Part shown: piece by piece, positions 59,828 to 64,000 of the stretch
Layout: each line of letters starts with the position of its first letter
Position numbering within the stretch: position 1 is the first letter of the stretch
NCBI RefSeq assembly: GCF_025506355.1
Contig: NZ_JANZYP010000045.1
Coordinates: 21,254 to 85,253 of the forward strand
Source: Sphaerisporangium corydalis
Lineage (GTDB): Bacteria; Actinomycetota; Actinomycetes; Streptosporangiales; Streptosporangiaceae
Length of the DNA stretch: 64,000 nucleotides
Direction of reading: 5' to 3'
Notes under the pieces: generated by a model
Databases searched by the model: none
Told to the model about the DNA's origin: nothing
The model's input: only the letters and a program-made list of their open reading frames with translations
Made by a program: the position numbers and the translations under genes

Positions 59828-61092
59828 CAGAAGTACGTCCGGACCATGTCGACCACCTCGGGGTCATCGGCGTCCACGTCGTCCACCACAGGGATCATGG
59901 CCCACTTGTCGAACGCCGTGCACGGGTGGGACAGCCCGAGGCGGACCACGTCGCCGCAGCCGAGGTCGGAACCCGGGTCCAGGGCCAGGAACGTGAGCTG
60001 GTCGCTGAGCGCCGTGACGCGCGCGCCGGCGAGCATCGGCCCGTTCCTGCCGCGCACGATCTGCGGTTCGGGCAGCCCCTCGTCGAAGGGGAGGTCGCGC
60101 TTGCCGGCGTCGAGCAGCGCGAGCCCCGGCTCGGGGCGGGACACCACCCGGGCCCAGGCGTGCATCGCCGACCGGAACGGCACCGGCCCCGCGCCCCTGA
60201 CCAGCGGGGAGACCGCGCGGTAGAAGCCGTCGTCGTGCACGATGTACGCGCCGGAGCGCAGCACCAGGCGCGGGCCGGCGTCGCCGAGCACGTCCACCAC
60301 CTGGTCGAAGTACGCGCTGCCGCCCGCGGTGACGATCGGCTCGTCGACCTCGTACTCCAGGTGGTCGTACAGGGCGGCCATCCGCTTGAGGAAGGCGTCC
60401 ACCGCCGTGAGGCTCGTCGCGGAGGCGTCGTGGCCGAGGGTGCCCTCGTATCCGGCTACGCCCGCGAGCCGCAGCGTGGGCGCGGCCCGCACCGCGCCCG
60501 CGATGGCGACCGCCTCGTCCTCGTCGCGCACGCCCGTACGGCCGCCGGGCGCGCCCAGCTCGACGCACACGTCCACCGGCCGGCCGGTGCCCGCCGCGCG
60601 CAGGGCGGAGTCCATGATCTCGACGGACCGCACCGAGTCCGCCCAGCAGGTGAACGAGAAGCCGGGGTCGTCGTCGAGCTGGGCGCCCAGCCACGCCAGC
60701 CCGGCCGGGTCGAGCAGGCTGGTCACGAGCATCAGGCGGCTCACCCGGAAGGAACGCGCGACGCGGAGCTGCGGCAGGTTCGCGAGCGTGATGCCCCACG
60801 CCCCGGCGGCGAGCTGGCGCATCCAGAGCGCGGGGGCCATGGTGGTCTTGCCGTGCGGGGCCAGGGACGCGCCCGCGGCCTCGGTGTAGGCGGCCATGGT
60901 GGCGACGTTGTGGTCGACGGCGCGGCGTTCGAGGGTGAGCAGCGGCGTGCCGAAGTCCGCCAGCGTCGGGCGGCCGGACAGGTACTCCCCGACGGTGCCG
61001 GCGCCGCCGGGCGTGCGGAGCGGCGCGGCCTTGAACCTCCAGTCGAGAGGCTCTTCGCGCAGGGCGGCGACAGCGGTGGTGTCGATGGGCAC
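59827..61092 (-). CDS. D-serine dehydratase-like PLP enzyme (DSD1 / alanine racemase-N fold)
   Basis: 421 aa from GTG 61092 (GAGGAGG six bases upstream); TTG 61095 is too close to that site. Fold-type III PLP enzyme: DFGTPLLTLERRAVDHNVAT, LAPHGKTTMAPALW with the PLP lysine, ELGAPGGRTGVRDEDEA. The C-terminal LGLSHPCTAFDKWAMIPVVD carries the zinc-binding His-x-Cys of eukaryotic-type D-serine dehydratases. Likely deaminates D-serine or a similar beta-hydroxy D-amino acid to the 2-oxo acid; D-threonine aldolase is the nearest alternative. First gene of the two-gene operon, divergent from ridA. Confidence 0.88.
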   Translation of the reverse strand: MPIDTTAVAALREEPLDWRFKAAPLRTPGGAGTVGEYLSGRPTLADFGTPLLTLERRAVDHNVATMAAYTEAAGASLAPHGKTTMAPALWMRQLAAGAWGITLANLPQLRVARSFRVSRLMLVTSLLDPAGLAWLGAQLDDDPGFSFTCWADSVRSVEIMDSALRAAGTGRPVDVCVELGAPGGRTGVRDEDEAVAIAGAVRAAPTLRLAGVAGYEGTLGHDASATSLTAVDAFLKRMAALYDHLEYEVDEPIVTAGGSAYFDQVVDVLGDAGPRLVLRSGAYIVHDDGFYRAVSPLVRGAGPVPFRSAMHAWARVVSRPEPGLALLDAGKRDLPFDEGLPEPQIVRGRNGPMLAGARVTALSDQLTFLALDPGSDLGCGDVVRLGLSHPCTAFDKWAMIPVVDDVDADDPEVVDMVRTYF

Positions 61093-61104
61093 CAAGAGCC
61101 TCCT

Positions 61105-61141
61105 CGATATCGGCTACGCGATATTTGCGTAATTTGCGCTA
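61105..61141. promoter_or_regulatory. Repeat-rich divergent promoter region of D-amino acid and ridA genes
   Basis: CGATAT at 61105 and 61119, and ATTTGCG at 61123 and 61132 (9-bp period). It is AT-rich compared with the surroundings. Candidate operator in the 220-bp divergent spacer; no regulator family is implied. Confidence 0.35.
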
Positions 61142-61312
61142 GTTTCTATCTTTTCTAACCGGCTCCGGTCAACGCCATCCCACCGCGACCGGAACCCGCC
61201 GTCCGCCCTGGCAGCCGAAGCCGTCCACAGGCTGAACGGCCGCCCGGCGCGACCGTACAGCGCCCCCGGTAGGCTCGGCGGCGGAAATACGGAACCGATC
61301 CGCGGAGACGTG

Positions 61313-61717
61313 ATGAGTGACAAGACCGCCGTCAGCACCACGGACGCCCCCGCGCCCATGCCGGTGTTCTCCCAGGGCGTCCGCAAGGGCGTACTCCTCC
61401 AGGTCTCCGGCCAGGGACCGCAGGACCCGCACACGTCGGAGTTCCTCCACCCGGGCGACGTACGCGGCCAGACCCTGCGCACCCTGAGGAACGTCAAGGC
61501 CATCCTGGAAGCGGGCGGCGCGACCGTCGAGGACGTGCTGATGTTCCGCGTCTACCTCACGACACGTGAGCACTTCGCGGCCATGAACGAGATCTACGGC
61601 GCGTTCGTCACCGAGCACTGCCCGAGCGGCGTGCTGCCCGGCCGCACCACCATCTTCACCGGGCTGCCCCGCGAGGAGATGCTCGTGGAGATCGACGCCC
61701 TCGCCGTCGTCGGCTGA
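61313..61717 (+). CDS. RidA-family enamine/imine deaminase
   Basis: 134 aa from ATG 61313 with GGAG five bases upstream; GTG 61310 is less well spaced. Pattern: VFSQGVRKGVLLQVSGQGPQ, QTLRTLRNVKAILEAGGATV, DVLMFRVYLTT, GVLPGRTTIFTGLPREEMLV (conserved substrate-binding Arg), EIDALAVVG. RidA hydrolyses reactive 2-aminoacrylate and similar enamines released by PLP serine/threonine dehydratases. Next to a D-serine dehydratase-like gene, its job is probably protection of PLP enzymes from that intermediate. Confidence 0.93.
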   Translation: MSDKTAVSTTDAPAPMPVFSQGVRKGVLLQVSGQGPQDPHTSEFLHPGDVRGQTLRTLRNVKAILEAGGATVEDVLMFRVYLTTREHFAAMNEIYGAFVTEHCPSGVLPGRTTIFTGLPREEMLVEIDALAVVG

Positions 61718-61759
61718 CCGGCCAGGTCCGACGCGGGCTGACCGGCCAGGTCCGACGCG
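61712..61759. repeat. 24-bp tandem duplication at ridA stop codon
   Basis: Identical 24-bp copies at 61712-61735 and 61736-61759, beginning GGCTGACCGG. The first contains the ridA stop codon, so the duplication is behind the gene and silent. Confidence 0.9.
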
Positions 61760-61794
61760 CCTGGCCTCGGTGGGGTCGGCCGGGGCGCTCGGGG

Positions 61795-62460
61795 TCAGGT
61801 CAGTTCGGCGAAGCGTTCCACCTTCTCGATCGTGCCCGACACGATGATGACGTCCCCGTACATCAGGACGGTCGAGGCCGTGGCGTAGGTGAACTCCTGG
61901 CCCTGGCTCTTGACGCCCACCACCGTCACGCCGTGCTTGGTGCGCAGCTTGCACTCCCCGAGGGGCACCCCGACCAGCTCCTTCGGCGGCAGGGTCTTGA
62001 CCAGGGCGAAGTTGTCGTCCACCTCGATGTAGTCGAGCATCCGGCCGGTGACCAGGTGGGCCACGCGCTCCCCCATGTCGTGCTCGGGCTGCACGACGTG
62101 CCCGACGCCGATCTGCTCCAGGATCCGCGCGTGCTGGCGGCTGACCGCCTTGGCCCAGATGTTCTCTATCTCCAGCTCCACCAGGAGGGACGCCGTCAGG
62201 ATGCTCGCCTCCAGGTCGCCGCCGATCGCGACGACGGCCTGGTAGAAGTCGGGCACGCCGAGCTGGCGGAGCGCCTCGATGTCGGTGGAGTCCGCGGTCA
62301 CCACGTGCGTCAGGGTGCCCGAAAGGTTCTGCACCACCTTGGGGCGGTTGTCGATGGCCAGCACCTCGGTGCCCCTGCGGACCAGCTCCACCGCGAGCGA
62401 GGTGCCGAACCGGCCCAGGCCGATGACCACCACGGGACTGTCCCTACTGTACTCAGCCAA
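61795..62460 (-). CDS. TrkA/KtrA-type potassium uptake regulatory subunit
   Basis: 221 aa from TTG 62460, with AGGAG 10 bases upstream; the start overlaps the TrkH-like stop by 8 bp. RCK-N domain with VVVIGLGRFGTSLAVELVRR (NAD/ATP-binding GxGxxG), LAIDNRPKVVQNLSG, VVTADSTDIEALRQLGV, and an RCK-C domain (about 135-221: VDDNFALVKTLPPKELVGVP). Cytoplasmic gating ring of the channel encoded upstream. Confidence 0.93.
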   Translation of the reverse strand: MAEYSRDSPVVVIGLGRFGTSLAVELVRRGTEVLAIDNRPKVVQNLSGTLTHVVTADSTDIEALRQLGVPDFYQAVVAIGGDLEASILTASLLVELEIENIWAKAVSRQHARILEQIGVGHVVQPEHDMGERVAHLVTGRMLDYIEVDDNFALVKTLPPKELVGVPLGECKLRTKHGVTVVGVKSQGQEFTYATASTVLMYGDVIIVSGTIEKVERFAELT

Positions 62461-63823
62461 CGATGGGTCGCTCCTCGGGCAGCTCGTAACGGGTGGTGCG
62501 CTCGCGCAACGCCAGCGCCGACCCCAGGGTCAGCGGGCCCACGCGGCCCACGAACATCAGCACCAGGATCAGCACGTGCCCGGCCGGTGGCAGGTCGGCG
62601 GTGATTCCGGTGGACATGCCGGCCGTGCCGAACGCCGACACCGCCTCGAACAACACCTTGTCCAGGCTATGCGGCGTCAGCGCGAGCAGCGCGTACGTCG
62701 ACACCGCGACCAGCCCCACGCTCATCAGCATGATCGCCAGCGCCTGGCGCTGGATCGCCTCGGGGATCCGGCGGCGCCCGACGTTCACCCTGCTCTCGCC
62801 GCGCAGCTCGGCCCACAGGACGAACGCCAGCAGCCCGAACGTGGTCACCTTGATGCCGCCGCCGGTGCTCGCGCTGCCGCCGCCGATGAACATCAGCACA
62901 TCGGTGGCCAGCCAGCTCGACGGGTACATCTGCGTGATGTCGATGCTGTTGAAGCCCGCGCTGCGCGGCATGACGCCGGTGAAGAACGCGGCCAGCAGCT
63001 TGGCGGGCTCCGAGAGCGGGCCGAGCGTCTTCGGGTTCGACCACTCGGTCACCAGGAACACCAGCGTGCCGAACACGATCAGCACGGCCGACACCCCGAG
63101 CGTGAGCCGGGTCAGGACCGACCACCTCCTGGGCCGGCGCCAGAACCGGAGCAGCTCGAACCAGACCGGGAACCCCAGCCCGCCGACGATCACGGCGACC
63201 GCGATCGTCACGCAGATCCACGGATCCGAGGCGAACCTCACCAGGCTGTCCGGCCACAGCGCGAACCCCGAGTTGTTGAACGCCGCGACCGCGTGGAACG
63301 CCCCCAGGTACGCCGCCCGGCCAGGCGGCTCGCCGTACCCGGCCATGAAACGCGCGGCCAGCACCGCCGCGGTGACCAGTTCGGACACCAGGCTGAACAC
63401 AACGACCTTGCGGACGACCCTGCGCAGGTCGATCATGCTGATCGCCCGGGTCTCCGCCTGGGCCAGCAGGCTCGCCCGCAACCCCAGCCGGCCGGACACC
63501 AGGACGGCGAAGAGCGTCGCCAGCGTCATGATCCCCAGCCCGCCCACCTGCACGAGCCCGGCGATCACCACCTCGCCGAAGACCGACCAGTGCGTGCCGG
63601 TGTCCACGATGACCAGCCCGGTCACGCACACCGCCGACGTGGCCGTGAACACCGCCTCCAGCAGGTCCGCCCGCCTGCCGGTGGCGGTCGCGACGGGCAG
63701 CGAGAGCAGCACCGTGCCCACGGCCGCGACCAGGCCGAACGCGCCGACGATCACCTGCGCCGGGTGCTGGAAGCGGTTGAGCAGCGCTCCCCCGAACCCC
63801 GGGCCGCCGTACATCCGCGTCAC
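62453..63823 (-). CDS. TrkH/KtrB-type potassium transporter
   Basis: 456 aa from GTG 63823 (VTRMYGGPG), with ATG 63814 a close alternative; the frame extends to 63946 without features. Four M1-P-M2 repeats with pore segments: TATSAVCVTGLVIVDTGTHW, AVAAFNNSGFALWPDSLVRF, GVMPRSAGFNSIDITQMYP and AVSAFGTAGMSTGITADLPP, each with the selectivity-filter glycine. C-terminal EERPIVG overlaps the TrkA gene. Imports K+ (or Na+/K+) under the membrane potential. Its upstream region 63824-64000 holds no visible gene. Confidence 0.95.
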   Translation of the reverse strand: MTRMYGGPGFGGALLNRFQHPAQVIVGAFGLVAAVGTVLLSLPVATATGRRADLLEAVFTATSAVCVTGLVIVDTGTHWSVFGEVVIAGLVQVGGLGIMTLATLFAVLVSGRLGLRASLLAQAETRAISMIDLRRVVRKVVVFSLVSELVTAAVLAARFMAGYGEPPGRAAYLGAFHAVAAFNNSGFALWPDSLVRFASDPWICVTIAVAVIVGGLGFPVWFELLRFWRRPRRWSVLTRLTLGVSAVLIVFGTLVFLVTEWSNPKTLGPLSEPAKLLAAFFTGVMPRSAGFNSIDITQMYPSSWLATDVLMFIGGGSASTGGGIKVTTFGLLAFVLWAELRGESRVNVGRRRIPEAIQRQALAIMLMSVGLVAVSTYALLALTPHSLDKVLFEAVSAFGTAGMSTGITADLPPAGHVLILVLMFVGRVGPLTLGSALALRERTTRYELPEERPIVG

Positions 63824-64000
63824 GGAACGGCCACCACACGGGCGCGCCCGGCCGGCGGATCGGCGAAACTCCAGATCATCGATGCCCCCGGCCCGTAAGG
63901 GTGACGACGGCATCCGCCCGCAGGACCCGCCAGCGTACGGGAGCACAGTAACAAGCCCGCCAAACGCCGACCAAAACCCTCCCTCCCCTCCCCCGCCCTG

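Overview
The window is high-GC Gram-positive (actinomycete) DNA. The evidence is strong G/C bias at third codon positions, frequent GTG starts, Scr1-type HTH/DUF397 pairs, actinobacterial MscL with a C-terminal zinc ribbon, treXYZ-type trehalose genes and CBM2-tagged cellulases under CelR/CebR operators. The style (secreted CBM2 enzymes, many Ser/Thr kinases, a multimodular GH48) suggests a Streptosporangiales-type soil actinomycete, but the genus is an inference. No rRNA, tRNA, CRISPR array or transposase was seen.

Layout. 1-5.4 kb: the 5' part of a phosphoglucomutase gene, an unusual HxlR regulator fused to a peroxiredoxin-like domain, and a divergent three-gene ABC-2 exporter operon. 5.4-9.1 kb: a light-response module with a thiamine-binding-like protein, a DNA photolyase, a divergent MerR/B12-domain regulator (LitR/CarH type) and an ECF sigma factor. 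9.1-15.3 kb: a glgX-treY-treZ operon that converts glycogen to trehalose. 15.6-18.9 kb: secreted GH8 and GH20 hydrolases. 19-21 kb: a small zinc-finger protein and an HTH(DUF5753)/DUF397 pair. 21.9-23.5 kb: mscL and a luciferase-like oxidoreductase.

23.8-40.2 kb is the main feature, a cellulose/hemicellulose degradation island. It holds the LacI-type repressor CelR/CebR, an overlapping membrane Ser/Thr kinase, GH5 cellulase, an ice-binding-fold (DUF3494) surface protein, GH48 exocellulase, GH9-CBM3c-CBM2 processive endoglucanase, GH5_7-type mannanase and GH10 xylanase. Three perfect and one near-perfect 14-bp CelR operators lie in front of celR, the GH5 gene and the GH48 gene. Between GH48 and GH9 lies a regular array of four stem-loops with the same loop and covarying stems. 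GH9 probably starts with CTG. The mannanase and xylanase genes share a 302-bp Fn3 module that differs at only two positions.

40-54 kb: an integral-membrane glycosyltransferase-like protein, an NlpC/P60 peptidase, two PH-domain membrane proteins, a RecQ-family helicase, kdpDE (no kdpFABC in the window), and an upstream lipid operon (diacylglycerol kinase-like, BrkB/YihY, two PAP2 phosphatases). 53.7-57.6 kb: a PP2C phosphatase, a DNA methylase with fused HTH and HsdS-like specificity region, and a soluble Ser/Thr kinase, a combination reminiscent of kinase/methylase/phosphatase phage-defence logic. 57.6-61.7 kb: MarR, D-aminoacylase, a D-serine dehydratase-like enzyme and RidA. 61.8-63.8 kb: a TrkA/TrkH-type potassium uptake pair.
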